From assembly GCA_963575745.1 (NCBI GenBank), contig CAUYUJ010001406.1:37599-101598 (forward strand): DNA of 64,000 bases, in the 5' to 3' direction. Under the pieces are notes generated by a model, which was not told where the DNA came from, did no database searches, and saw nothing but the letters and a program-made list of their open reading frames with translations. Shown here piece after piece: positions 22,101 to 33,370 of this stretch. The position numbers and the translations under genes are program-made. Numbering within the stretch: the first letter of the stretch is position 1; each line of letters begins with the position of its first letter. Source of the DNA: Prorocentrum cordatum (Eukaryota; Sar; Dinophyceae; Prorocentrales; Prorocentraceae).

Positions 22101-22760
22101 CTTCTTGAGCCGGCAGCGTGTGTTTTCTTCCTACTCTCAATTTGCGTGCCTGAAGCCTTTCCGCGGGTCTTTCGCAGCTCCCTCGAAGCTCCTTTCTTCT
22201 CCAATTCTTGCGCTCCCTGGGCATGTTTTTTTCGCGCGAGCGTTTTACTTGTATGGGGCTCCGCTGCTATCCGGGTCTTCGATTGCACAAGTGGGCAGCT
22301 CTGATGAGCTTGCAAACTACCCAGGCATGTTTTATAACATATAGGAAAGAAAGCGTCTCCAACGTAGGTTTTTTCCTATCTTTGGGCAACTTCCGCGAAG
22401 TTCCCAGGCAGCTCCCTGATAGCTAAGAGAATTTGAAATTAAGAAGCCGGAGCCGCACGGTCGCTCCGGAGTTTCTTCTGCCTTCGGCAGGACATCTCGG
22501 CGTGGGTTGACTTGCAGCGTGTTGTTCTGGCATGCCTTTCCAATTTTTTCCCCAAGTCCTGCCTGGGTACTCTCAGAAGGTCCTTCGAACATTCTCTCCA
22601 GGTTCCATGAGCGGCCCTGTGATGGGCCTTTCTACGCCTGCGGGCGCATTGCCATCTGGTTTTTCTTTGGTTTCTCTTTGAGAGTTGTGCAAGCTTCAAG
22701 GCTACTGGGCAGGTGTCCTCGCAGCGCCTTGCCTCTCACAGAGCCCTCTGTCTGAGGAGC
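19200..22760 (+). repeat. Family B repeat array, ~300-bp composite units
   Basis: Units begin near AAGCCGGCAGGCAGGGC...CGCCAGCTC, followed by CCCAGGCAGGCATCCC, GCGGCTTGCTTGA, a CGTTTTCCTACTCGTTCCC segment, and TCCTTCGCAGCTCC. Starts are recognisable near 19,250, 19,580, 20,345, 20,635, 21,130, 22,035 and 22,445, with degenerate ones between. Between them are ~70-100-bp subunits with CAAGCTC, CCAGGCATGC, TTGCAAGCGT and GCTATCCGGGTTT. All visible units share one orientation. No gene is supported. Confidence 0.7.
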
Positions 22761-23403
22761 CAAGAGGAATTCGGGTTCAGGGTGGTGGCAGTTGGCTGAC
22801 CCGGACAACGTGGTGACTTGACTGTTCATTCTGAGAAATTTGAGGTTCATCTCGCGTGACGAGTAATCACATGTTCAGCGTTTTAACGTGAGCTCCGTGG
22901 TTGCAGTAGTACTTTCGAAATTCCCGCGGGAACCGACTTTGTATTGATACTTTGGCAGGCAAAACCGGTTTCTTAGTATCGCTCACGTTATAGCCCAGTG
23001 TCAGGGTTGGCGAGAAGACCATCTAAGTCGAACTGATCTCTTGCATTGCATTCGCGATGCTAGATAACTGGAGGTTGCTGCGTTCAGATAATATCAGCTC
23101 GAGTCGAATTCGTCAATGCGTCGGTCGTGTTCTGAAGGCAAAAGGATGGTGATTTTGATGCGCCGTCGACGGCAACGCCACGCCGCCCACCTTCCGGGAC
23201 TTCGCCTCCGACTCCTGTCCAAGGTGTACCTTTTCCTGTGCAAACTCTTCAGCACCGCCTGCACCCCCTGCCCTCCGGCCGCCTGAGGCCCCGCCCGCCC
23301 GCGCCCTGTCTCCCCAATTGGTGCGTTGCGCGGCCCGCCTAGCTCTTGGCCGGAAGAGGCTCGCTCTCGACCCGCATACCAAAAGTTCTGAAGGCAATGT
23401 ACG

Positions 23404-23490
23404 TTTTTTTTTTTTTTTTTTTTTTTTTGTTTTTGTTTTTTTCTCTCTCTCTCTCTCTTTGTTCTATCTCTCTTTCTCTCGCTTCCTTTC
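23404..23490. repeat. Poly-T and (CT)n tract
   Basis: About 25 T residues with a G interruption are followed by CTCTCTCTC. Immediately upstream (22,900-23,400) I see no supported gene; immediately downstream 23,525-23,580 is a degenerate relative of the hairpin-bearing repeat. Confidence 0.85.
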
Positions 23491-23664
23491 TTTCTCACTC
23501 TTGCCGACCCCAGCGAAGGTGGGGGAGCCTACGAGGTCCTTGCAGTAGCGAGGTCGATGTTTCACCGCCAGTGTTCAGTCCGGCTTTGGCAGGATATATC
23601 GGCGCTGCTTGCCTGGAAGTGCAGCGTTTTCAGGCAAGCGTTTTCTAAGCGTTTCCAGATGCGC

Positions 23665-23905
23665 GTGTCTTGCTTCGATCTGAGCAGGTCGTAAAACTGT
23701 TCGGACATGGGCATGTCGTGAAACTGCTTCGTTCTGAGTGGGCTGTTAAACTGTCCGACCTGAGCAGGTCGTCAACTTGTTTGATATGAGCAGGTCGTTA
23801 GACTGCTTCGACTGAGCAGGTCGTTGAGCTGTTCGGTTCTGAACAGGTCGTAAGAGTGCTCCGAACCGAGCAGGTCGCTAAGCTGCTCCAGCCGAAGCGG
23901 GTTGT
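23665..23905 (+). repeat. ~30-bp tandem repeat (GAGCAGGTCGT...CTG)
   Basis: Roughly eight units of the form TGAGCAGGTCGTNAAACTGNTC, with variation in length, lie between 23,680 and 23,900. Confidence 0.75.
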
Positions 23906-24309
23906 AAATTTGCGCGGCCCACAAAATGACGGGGGAAGTCCCATTCCGCGAGCGACCAACCTGAGAACTTGCGAGCGACCATCCTAACAACTGGCGGGTG
24001 TCGGACCCAGAATCCGAAGGGGCGACCATCACAAAAACTGAGGGCTGAATGCCCAGAGAGCCTTGTGACGCGAGAGTCCCGAAAGACGGCAGGATCAGAA
24101 CGGGAAGTAAGACGATCTGGAGGGATGACGGGGGTCGTTGTTCGCAGAAGATTCAACCCTGGGGATTTTGTCGCAGGTTGATAAAGCGTTCAAGGGTTTC
24201 GACAGTCGCTTCGAAGGATCGCCGCCGCCCGAGCCGACCTTCAGACCGGTCGGGGACCGAAATGGAGGTCATGGGGAGGCCGCGAGGCAACATTGTCTCG
24301 AACCACATT

Positions 24310-25410
24310 GGCGACGGTGCCGCTGGGGCCTTCGGTGGAGCTCCCTGTGTGGCCACGAAGCGTGTGAGGGGTGTGCCAAGACGCGTGCGGGTGCGTCGTA
24401 GGAGCCCTGCCGCCGGGTCCTTCGGTGGAGTTCCATGTGGGGCCGCGAAACGCGTGAGGGGTGTGCCGCATCGGGTGCGGGCGCGCCGTGCGGGCCCCGC
24501 ACCTGAGGCCTTCGGTGGTGTTCCCTGTGGGCCCAGGAAACGGATGAGCGGTGCGTTGAGTATCGGAAGCGGGTGCGCCCTGCGGACTCTGCCGCTGGGG
24601 CCTTCGGTGGAACTCCCCATGGGCAAGAGTGTGAGGGGTGTACCGAAACGGTCGCGGGTGCGACATGTGGACCCTGCCGTTGGGGCCTTCAGTGGAGCTC
24701 CTTATGGGGTTCCGAAGCTTGTGAGCGGTGCGCCGCCTCGAGTGCGGGTGCGCCGTGCGGGCCCTGCCACTGGAGCCTTCGGGGGAGCCCCCTGTGGGCC
24801 CGCGACACGTGTGAGGGGTGTGCCGAATTGGGTGCGGGTGCGCCGTGCGGGCCTTACTGTTGGGGCCTTCGGTTGGGCCAGGCGACGTGTGAGGGATGTG
24901 CGGGGCCTTCGGTGGAGCTCCCTGTGGGCCCACGAGACGTGTGAGGGGTGTGCCGAAATGGGTGCGGGTGCGCCATGCGGGCCTTGCCGTTGGGGCCTTC
25001 GGTGGAGCTCCCTGTGGGGCCACGCGACGTGTGAGGGGTGTGCCGCATCGGATGCGGATACGACATTTCCCCTATGTGCCCACTCGACGTGTGAGGGGTG
25101 TGCCGAATCGGGTGCGGGTGCGCCATGCGCGCCCTGCCGCTGGAGCCTTTGGTGGAGCTCCCTGCGGGGCTACGCGGCATGTGAGGGGTGTGCCGAATCG
25201 GGTGCGTGTGCGCCATGCTGGCCCTGCCGCTGGGGCGTTCGGCGGGGCGCCCTAACGGTCCACGAGGCGTGTGAAGGAAGGGTGTGCCGAATCGGGTGCG
25301 GGTGCGCCATGCGCGTCCTGCCGCTGGGGCCTTCGGTGGAGCTTCCTGTGGGGCCACGAAACGTGTGAGCAGTGCGCCGAATTGGGTGCGGGTGCGCATG
25401 ATGGTGATGA
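24310..25410 (+). repeat. 90-bp satellite, array 1
   Basis: About a dozen units contain GGGGCCTTCGGTGGAGCTCC, CCACGAAACGTGTGAGGGG and GTGCGGGTGCGCC. Unit length is a multiple of three, so frames stay open over long stretches on both strands (up to about 440 codons on plus; a 30-residue repeat containing GAFGGAPCGATKRVRGVPN). The same satellite is present in opposite orientation at 54,520-55,760 and 56,480-57,590. Confidence 0.85.
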
Positions 25411-25560
25411 CATCAGGGCATATGCAGGGCAGAAGTAGGGATGGGAGGAGAGAGGAGGGGGAGGAGGAGGACAGGAGAAAGACGCGGGGCGCTGTCCCTT
25501 CCAAGCAAGGGCCCCACATCACAGGATGGTCGGGAACACATGAGACATGACTGATTTTGG
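25411..25560 (-). repeat. Conserved boundary module of the 90-bp satellite, copy 1
   Basis: Read on the minus strand: an ACCATCCTGTGATGTGGGGC segment, a GGAAGGGACAGCGCCCCGC segment, a polypyrimidine stretch, then the satellite. The same order is found at 54,405-54,500 and 56,346-56,470. Confidence 0.65.
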
Positions 25561-25770
25561 CCTCCTGGGGTTCTGGTTGGGGGCCTCCCGCAGCCTTTGG
25601 GCGTCTTGGGGGCCTCTTGGACCGTCTGGAGGCCGTCCTGGCCATCTTTGAACGATCTTCGGGCGACTCAGGGCCTTCTTGGACCGTCTTGGACGGCTCT
25701 TGGCGCCCTTCTGGCCCGTTTTGGGCCCGGTGAAACTCGCCCTGTGCGCGCCGACACACTCCAGGAACGC
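25560..25770 (+). repeat. Degenerate CTTGGGNGCC-type repeat
   Basis: Short degenerate units such as CTTGGGGGCCTCTTGGACC recur. Related stretches are at 34,716-34,990 (regular), 59,765-60,000 and 60,770-61,035. No gene is supported between 25,770 and 26,260. Confidence 0.6.
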
Positions 25771-26282
25771 TTTTTTTGCATGTGGGGGGGGGTCCTTTAT
25801 AATCTTAAGAGCCGATCCTGCAAGCCAAAACAGGATGACAGTCCGTCTAAGACGCACAGTTGTACGAGCCTTGGGCCACTCACTCCACTACGTGCTGAAG
25901 CTACGGTGGCGGATTCTTCCTCTGCTGCGCGTAAAGAGGAATAGACGAAGCAAAGTGCCGCTGAGGCGAATTATGGACGAAGCCTAGGGTCAAGCTGAAT
26001 TGAAACGCGCAGCCAGCTGAAGCGCAGAAACCAATTCTGGCAAATTCGGGGTCTACTGTCGGGAGTCCAACACTGCCAGAATAATTCTGAGTACTCAACC
26101 AGTATGAGCCTCAGGGCACTCCAGGATGCATTCCAGGTGCGGTGGCAGATACGTCGCACGTGAGCAGGACAACGCCAGGTCAAACTAAATGATTCTGAGG
26201 GTGACTCGGGCTGCGACAGAGGTACTAAAAATCAAGATACGTGTTTCGTTTGCCATGCTCAAGGTTGTGATGCTGGGTCCAA

Positions 26283-26560
26283 CGCCGATCCAAGAAACCC
26301 GCGCGGGCCTCCGAACGTTATTTTTATGCAGTTTTGTCTTCCTTTCTTTTTGGCCAACAGATGTGCAGATCGCTGTCGAGCAACGTCGGACGGCCGGACG
26401 GCCAGACGGCCGCTGTCTCTGTCGCGGCAGTTGGCGAGGTCGGCAGCGTGGCCCTGACGGACTTGTGGCGATTTACTTGGGGCGCCGCCGCGGACGAGCC
26501 GCGGAGCAGGGATCAAGAAGTCCGCGCGGACCTCCGAATTTTAATGTTTATGTCATTGTT
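26283..26560. repeat. MITE-like fragment related to 33,218-33,370
   Basis: CGCCGATCCAAGAAACCCGC with CGCGGGCCTCCGAACGTT at 26,287 and GATCAAGAAGTCCGCGCGG with ACCTCCGAATTTT near 26,511 resemble the ends of the MITE at 33,218-33,370. Confidence 0.4.
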
Positions 26561-26959
26561 TGTTTCCCTGATGGAGCAGTACGGGGCGCTCTACTCTGCC
26601 GCGCTGGGCGGCCTCCCGGAGCCCGCGATCGCGAGGGCGTCGCCGACCGTGCCAGAGATCCAGGCACCCGTGGGCGTGCCCCCGCGCGCTGGACCGCGCC
26701 TTGGCACCGCTCGGGCGAAGCTAGGGCATGGCTCCTGTGGGAAGCGTGAGGCATTTCCTCCTCGCCCAGTGGTCCATATATCTCGGGGGTGGACAGAGCC
26801 CCCACCCTGACACGTCGTAGTGAATTGTCCGTTTTCGGTTCTCGAGAGGGCGCCGCGGCCGTCATTTTCCAGGCTTCCGCCCGCCAGGTTTGGGCCCGAG
26901 GTCGTTTTCACTAAATCACCTTTTACTAAAGGGGGTTCTGTCCATCCCCGAATATCGGC

Positions 26960-27560
26960 GCCACCATCTACTGTCTGGACGCCCAGGACGAGAGTGAGTC
27001 TGTCGCGGCGGTGCGGGTCCTGCAGCGGAGTGCGCTGCCGCTGCTGTCGCAGAGCCCAAGCTTCGAGGTCGTCAGGCTGGTTCTCGGGGCCAGGGTGTCG
27101 TGTCCTGAGTCTGCGCTTCGACGGCACCGTGGACGTGGGCCTTTTCCTGTTACAACACGGAGCCGCTGCGGAGCCCGGAGCTGTTCCGCGCCTGCGCAAC
27201 GGCCAGCCCATTGGCTCGGGGCTAGGCGCTGCTGGAGAAGCTGTGGCCCAAGTGCTCCGGCGTCTGCGGAGCGCAGAGCAGGATTACCAGCCCGAAGCAG
27301 ATCCCTATTTCCATGATGGGCATCACTGTGTCTCGGTGCCGGCCTTCCGGTTTCCATCAGTGTCTGACGGGCACATCCCCAGCTGGGCTCTTCGACCTCG
27401 GGGATGGGGACGAGCTCGAGGCTGGCTGCAGACGCCTGACCTCCTACTCGCTGGCGCCGATGGCGGTCTACTTCCTGTCCACCTCGACTTGGGCTGCCCC
27501 GGCTCTCCACGCAGCTGCTCGGCGGTTTCGGGCCCCTGCCTGCCACCCGCATCGTCGACC
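26960..27560 (+). other. Possible coding remnant of unknown identity
   Basis: Several overlapping frames look protein-like, for example a segment reading YSLAPMAVYFLSTS preceded by SMMGITVSRC at about 27,310-27,480, but no frame is clearly the right one and no domain is recognisable. Codon usage and composition do not decide between frames. It could be a decayed exon. Confidence 0.2.
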
Positions 27561-27871
27561 CCTCGCCAGAGTGACCTCCGGTGCGCGGCTCTCGGGGGGT
27601 GCGGGGGGGTCGGTGGCCACACGTGAACCCTGCCCCCCCCCCGCGATTTCCAAGGGGAGCTCTGGGTATGGGTGCGGGTTGTCGGACCCTGGGGAACGCT
27701 CCCGTTCGAGCGGGGACCCCCATCCGACAACATGCACCCCTAGCCCTCTCCGACCCCCCTGTAGGTACGGGCGTGTGTTGTTGGTTCGTCAGGGTTCACT
27801 TCGTTCGGAAGCTCCCGAGCGAAACGAGCCCCCCCCCCATCAGAAATCGCGGGTAGGAGGTAGGACATCTG

Positions 27872-27996
27872 GGGGGAGGAGGAGGAGGAGGAGGAGGAGG
27901 AGGAGGAGGAGGAGGAGGAGGAGGAGGAGGAGGAGGAGGAGGAGGAGGGAGGAGGAGGAGGAGGAGGAGGAGGAGGAGGAGGAGGAGGAGGAGGAG
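27872..27996. repeat. (GGA)n microsatellite
   Basis: Near-perfect GGA repeat with one interruption at about 27,947. Confidence 0.92.
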
Positions 27997-28214
27997 GCCT
28001 AGGGGGGGGGGGCAACCCCGAGCGCGCAGGCCCCATCCGCCGCCCTCCCCCAGTTGGGTGTGCCTTGTGAAGCCTGGAGGGGGCAACGCACATTCCCACG
28101 GGGGGGGGGGATAGGTCGGCCAGCAGGGCCGAGGCCATGCCAGCGGGGATAGGCCCTGGTCAGACGATGCCCCATCGCATCATGACGCCGTTCTCGCTTC
28201 ATGAACGGAGGCGG

Positions 28215-28460
28215 TGGGGTTGGGCAGGGCATCGTTCCGATTCCTCCGATGCGATTCGATTTGATTCCGATAGATTCCGATTCCGATTCGATTCGACTTG
28301 AGATTCCTATTCGGATTCCGATTTTTTGTTTGGAGGCCCACGAACCTGCCAATTTCCGCCGATTCGGCTTCTCCCGATTCGGCTGCGGATTTCTGCCGAT
28401 CCGATTCATTTCGATCACCGATCCGATTTCTCGATTCGATTCTGGGCTCTCCTGGCTGGG

Positions 28461-28462
<2 letters not shown>
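28215..28462. repeat. Degenerate GATTCCGATTCG simple repeat
   Basis: Short GATTC/CGATT words recur throughout, ending at the (GAT)n run. Confidence 0.7.
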
Positions 28463-28528
<66 letters not shown>

Positions 28529-28556
28529 GTGATGGTGATGGTGATGGTGATGATGA
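28463..28556. repeat. (GAT)n microsatellite at the gap edge
   Basis: Perfect GAT/ATG trinucleotide ending in a GGTGAT variant, broken off by Ns. Confidence 0.92.
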
Positions 28557-28656
28557 NNNNNNNNNNNNNNNNNNNNNNNNNNNNNNNNNNNNNNNNNNNN
28601 NNNNNNNNNNNNNNNNNNNNNNNNNNNNNNNNNNNNNNNNNNNNNNNNNNNNNNNN
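28557..28656. other. Assembly gap (100 Ns)
   Basis: Exactly 100 N characters, which suggests a gap of unknown true length. It is flanked by (GAT)n on the left and (GGA)n on the right. Confidence 0.99.
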
Positions 28657-28706
28657 GAGGAGGAGGACGAGGAGGAGGAGGAGGAGGAGGAGGAGGAGGA
28701 GGAGGA
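28657..28706. repeat. (GGA)n microsatellite at the gap edge
   Basis: GAG/GGA repeat with one GAC interruption starts directly after the Ns. From 28,710 to 29,180 I see no supported gene. Confidence 0.9.
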
Positions 28707-29189
28707 GAGTCGATGGTGGGAGGGACACTCGTGGCGCCCAGGTGTAGCAGGCAGGGCGGCCGCCTCACGCGGCCGTGCGCTCACCCGCTTGCTGACAGCA
28801 AGATTGGAGTACGCGAGGAGGTCGCACACCAGGTGGTATCCTCGGTGTACTTTACTGCACGGGCCGATGTTTCGCGTGTCGACTCGCCTATTGCAGGGTG
28901 GTCTTCGCGTGGTTCCGGATTTGCCTGGTGCATCGCCGTGCCACCCCTGGCTCATCGTGTGATGTAGAGAAGGCGCCAGGTGGCCTCGTCCGTTCTTTCT
29001 GCTGATGGCCACTCGAACGACATCAGCAATGCCGCCCAAGCGTTGTCTCGCTGACGCCGAGATTATTTATTGTGCTTTGTGCAATTGCTGCAGTTAGGGG
29101 TTCTTAGTTTTGTTTTAGTCACACTGTTTACGCGCCGCACTTGATCTCTGGTGTATTCGGTCAGCGCCCACTGGCCGCATGGCAATGTT

Positions 29190-29386
29190 TTCCCACATCC
29201 AAAGTGGGGTTCTTGTTTTCTCCATCACCTCACCTCCCTCCAACTCTCCGCCTCACTCACGCATTCACCCCGTCATTGGTCATGATCACCATCGGTCATC
29301 ATCATCACCACCATCATCATCATCACCATCATACTCAGCCACTCACCATCGATCACCATCACCATCACCATCACCATCGGCCATGG

Positions 29387-29435
<49 letters not shown>

Positions 29436-29454
29436 GCATCAGCATCAGCATCAG

Positions 29455-29512
<58 letters not shown>

Positions 29513-29548
29513 GTCATTATCATCGTCATTATCATTATCATTATCATT

Positions 29549-29592
<44 letters not shown>

Positions 29593-29640
29593 ACCCAGCC
29601 GCACATCACACACACACTCTCTCTCTCTCATCACTCGGAA
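29190..29640. repeat. (CAT)n microsatellite with conserved left flank
   Basis: The left flank CCACATCCAAAGTGGGGTTC at 29,194 is the reverse complement of the segment at 12,634-12,657. It is followed by interrupted then nearly perfect CAT repeats and a short (CT)n. Confidence 0.85.
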
Positions 29641-31165
29641 TCTTTTTCCTGAGGCCTGAATATGGGGGGCATAGCAGGCGGGAGGCTCGTTTGTGAGCGA
29701 ATTTCGAGGAAGTCTGAGGCGGGAGCCCTCTCCCTATGGGGCCCGCATTTCATGTTTTTAATCCGAGCGGGTCATCCTCGAACCTGTAACTGTCGTCATT
29801 TTCGGGCTCCTGAGGCCTGAACATGGGGGAAGTATCAGGCGGGAGGCTCATCTGTGAGTGAATTGCGAGGAAGTCTCAGGCGGAAGCCCTCTCCCTATGG
29901 GGCTCGCACGAAATGTTTTTAAGCTGAGGGGGTCATCCTCGAACCTGTGGGCTCCTGAGGCCTGAAGATGGGGGATTTATCCGGCGGGAGCTTCGTCTGT
30001 GAGTGAATTGTGAGGAAGTCTCAGGCGGGAGCCCTCTTCCTATGGGGCTCGCACTTACTGTTTTCAATCCGAGCGGGTCAGCCTCGAACTTGTAACTGTC
30101 TTCACTCTTGGTCTCCTGAAGCTTGAAGATGGGGGAAGTATCAGGCGGGAGGCTCGTCTGTGAGTGAATTGTGAGGAAGTCTCAGGCGGGAGCCCGATCC
30201 CTATGGGGCTTGCATTTCATGTTTTTAAGCAGAGCGGGTCATCCTCGAACCTGTATCTGTCGCCATTTAGGGGGAAGTTTCAGGCGGGAGGCTCGTCTGT
30301 GAGTGAATGACGAGGAAGTTTCAGGCGGGAACCCTTTGTCTCCGGGGCCCGCATTTCATGTTTTTAATCCGAGCGGGTCATCCTCGAACCTGTAACTGTC
30401 GTCACTTTTGGGCTCCTGAGGCCTGAAGATGGGGAAAGTATCTGGCGGGAGGCTCGTCTGTGAGTAAGTTGTGAGAAAATCTTAGGCGGGCGCCCTCTTC
30501 CTATGGGACCCGCATTTCATGTTTGTAGTCCGAGCGGGTCATCCTCGAATTTGTAATTATCGTCACTTTTAGGCTCCTGAGGCCTGAAGATGGGGGAAGT
30601 ATCAGGCGGGAGGCTCGTCTGTGAGTGAATTGACAGGAAGTCTCAGGCGGGAGCCCTCTTCCTATGGGGCCCGCATTCTATGTTTTTAATCCGAGCGGGT
30701 CATCCTCGAACTTGTGACTGTCGTCACTCTTGGGGTCCTGAGGCCTGTATATGGGGGAAGTATCAGGCGGGAGGCTCGTCTGTGAGTGAATTGTTTGGAA
30801 GTCTCAGGCGGGAGCCCTCTTCCTATGGGACCCGCAGTTCATGCTTTCATCCGAGCGGGTCATCCTCGAACCCGTATCTGTCGTCACTTTTGGGGTCCTG
30901 AGGCCTGAATATGGGGGAAGTATCAGGCGGGAGGCTCGTCTGTGAGTGAACTGTGAGGAATGCTCAGGCGGGAACCCTCTCCCTATGGGGCCCACACTTC
31001 ATGTTTTTAATCCGAGCGGGTCATCCTCGAACTTGTAATTGTCGTCATGTTTGGGCTCCTGAGGCTTGAATATGGGGGAAGTATCAGGCGGGAACCTCGT
31101 CTGTGAGTGAACTGTGAGGAAGTCTCAGGCGGGAGCCCCTTCTCTAGGGGGCCCGCACGACAGTG
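29640..31165 (+). repeat. ~160-bp satellite, main array
   Basis: Nine to ten units contain GGGGGAAGTATCAGGCGGGA, GCTCGTCTGTGAGTGAATTG, AAGTCTCAGGCGGGAGCCCT, GCATTTCATGTTTTTAATCC and GAGCGGGTCATCCTCGAAC. Unit starts are near 29,823, 29,967, 30,129, 30,268, 30,428, 30,588, 30,750, 30,911 and 31,073. Two units are shortened to about 143 bp. No coding frame is conserved. Confidence 0.9.
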
Positions 31166-31658
31166 AAGGTTATTTCCGGATGAGTAGAAAGGATTTTCAT
31201 GTGGTTTTTTTCCGTCGGAGTAATGAAGGTGGGTTCGACTAACTTAGACATGACCTGGTCAGTGAGCTATCGCGTGAGGTCGCCACGTCCTCGGGATCAA
31301 ACCCTTTTTTTCGCTCACTTCTCCACGCCTCTTGTGATATTCGCCGTCGCCTTCCTCCTCCTCACCGTCTTTACCCTCCCCGTCCTCCAGTCTGCTCGAG
31401 AATGGACGTCTCTGTTCACTTTTTACCAGCGCGGAGACTGCCCAGTGGCGGCGAGAGGTGACGAGCAGGGGGGGAGGGAGGGAGGGCCTATCCTCCGCGA
31501 AGGTCGCGCAGCTCATGCAGAGCGGCCTCGCCTCCACCACAGGAGCGACGAGGAGGAGAGCACTTTTTCAACCAGCGCAAAGACTGCCCAGTGGCGGAGA
31601 GGGGGGCAAGCAGGGAGGGAGGGAGGGGGCGGGAGGAAGGGGGGTGCGGCGGGCGCGC

Positions 31659-32055
31659 GGCGAGTGGCCCGTGGATGCAGAGGACGAGAGCCCTCTGTCT
31701 CACTGTCTGCGTTCTTCTAGGCCTCCCAGCTGGGTTCGGAGTACACGGTGTCGGGGGATCGCGCCGCTGGCGGCCGTCCGTGGAGTTGCTCCTGGGCAGT
31801 TGTACAGCGAGTGGCCCATGGAGGCTGAGGACGAGAGCCCTCTGTCTGAGCGTTCATATGCCTCCAGGCCTCCCAGATGGGCTCCGAGTAGATGGGGTCG
31901 GGAAATCGCCTCGCTGGCCGCTGTCTGTGGAGCTGCTCGTGGTCAGTTGTACAGCGAGTGGCCCGTGGAAGCAGATAACGAGAGCCCTCTGTCTCACCGT
32001 CTGCGTGTGTTCAGGTTTTTGAGATGGGTTCCGAGTAGATGGGGTCAGGGGATCG
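31659..32055 (+). repeat. ~147-bp tandem repeat
   Basis: Three units start GCGAGTGGCCCRTGG at 31,659, 31,808 and 31,954 and contain GACGAGAGCCCTCTGTCT, CTCCGAGTAGATGGGG-like and CTGTCTGTGGAGCTGCTC-like segments. Confidence 0.8.
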
Positions 32056-32056
32056 C

Positions 32057-32086
32057 GCCGCATCGCCGATGCATCGGCGATGCGGC
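32057..32086. repeat. Perfect 30-bp palindrome
   Basis: GCCGCATCGCCGATG is followed immediately by its exact reverse complement. A related shorter palindrome (GATGCATCGGCGATCC side) recurs near 32,135. From 32,160 to 33,200 I see no supported gene. Confidence 0.85.
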
Positions 32087-33217
32087 TTGATGTGGAGCCG
32101 ATTTTCTCCACGCCGGCGTCGCCGACGCATCGTTGATGCATCGGCGATCCTTCGACCCTATCTGCTTGGACCCCATCTGGGAGGCCTCTAGTGCTGGCAC
32201 AGACGTGCACAAACGAGGCGATTCTTGCAGGCTGCCAAGCTCATGCTTGCGTGTGATACTGGGGCATGGCCGGCTTTTCAGCGATGTGCGATCGTCGTTC
32301 TCACCCTCCTCCATCTCTCCTCCTCCGCTTCCCACCCTCGCACCCGCTTCCCTTCCGTCTCTCTGATGGTGCCGGCGCCTGCCGCAGCGGTGCTTCCTCT
32401 CCCCCTCGCCTCCCCACCCCTGCTGCCAGCAGGGTGTGGCTGGAACGCTGCCCCAGAGTGGTATGAGTCAACATGCAGGGCCCTGGCCGCTGCTGGTGCG
32501 TGAGTCTCTGGGGCCGGGCGGAGCCTGCCGTGCCGCCCGCCCGCGCCGACCGGCACCCAGAGCCCCGGGCAGGTGAGGGGCCTGTCGCTTGGGTCTGCAC
32601 GCACGTTTCAAGCATCACATCGAGGCGCGCATTCGCGGCGCTCTTCGGGCGGCTTCGCAAATTGCGAGGGCCCGCTCGTGTTGATTGTCGCCCTCAGAAC
32701 AAGACGAGACGTCCTGGAGGGAGTCTGGTCTCCTGCGCCATCGCAATAGCGAAATGCACGTGCCGCCATTCGGATTGTTCGGGCAACCTTGACACCTGCA
32801 CTGTTGTGATCGAGAAACATGGGACCTGTCAGATCGCCTCGTGTATTCAGTAGAACATGTAATCCCAAGATACTCCGTTCGTTGAAAGTAGGTAGTTTTG
32901 GATTCCCAGATCCCAATCTACTTCAAGCGCCTTCCTACTTCAAGAATCGACACGCTTTTGCTGTGTACTGTTATTCCCTGGGGGGGCCTGGGCCCAATCC
33001 ACTTTATCCGCCTTCCTACTTCATGTTTCTACCTACTTCTTCCGACCGACGTGTACTCAGTTCCTGGACCCGCAGAGCGGGTGTCGTGTGCAGGGCACCA
33101 GGAGGAAGTTTGCACGCCAGTCTCGCGAGGAACAACTCTTTCGGGGGCCTCTTGGGGAGGCTTCGTGGGGGGGCCATCTGGCAGCCACGACCGTCTAAGG
33201 ATGCACGACACAATAAA

Positions 33218-33370
33218 CACAAACTTTTGGCGCTCCGCGCGGATTTCTTGGATCTGCGCTGGACCCCCCCTCCCTGGCGCGTGGAGCGCGCCAGGGGCGG
33301 CGCCAGGCGCCTGCCGGGTGGGGCCCAGGCGCCGATCCAAGAAACCCGCGCGGAGCGCCAAAAGTTTGTG
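33218..33370. mobile_element. MITE with 36-bp terminal inverted repeats
   Basis: The left end CACAAACTTTTGGCGCTCCG (33,218-33,253) and the right end (33,334-33,370) ending in CGGAGCGCCAAAAGTTTGTG are inverted repeats with very few mismatches. The 80-bp middle has its own hairpin (GGCGCGTGGAGCGCGCC). No coding capacity. Related fragments are at 26,283-26,560. Confidence 0.7.

Noticed and set aside
24049-25368. A 439-codon open frame through the 90-bp satellite
   Set aside because: The unit length is a multiple of three, so frames stay open on both strands; the other arrays of the same satellite have no consistent start or stop.
27000-27560. A gene across 26,960-27,560
   Set aside because: No single frame stands out, there is no recognisable domain, and the surrounding sequence is low complexity; kept only as a weak remnant.
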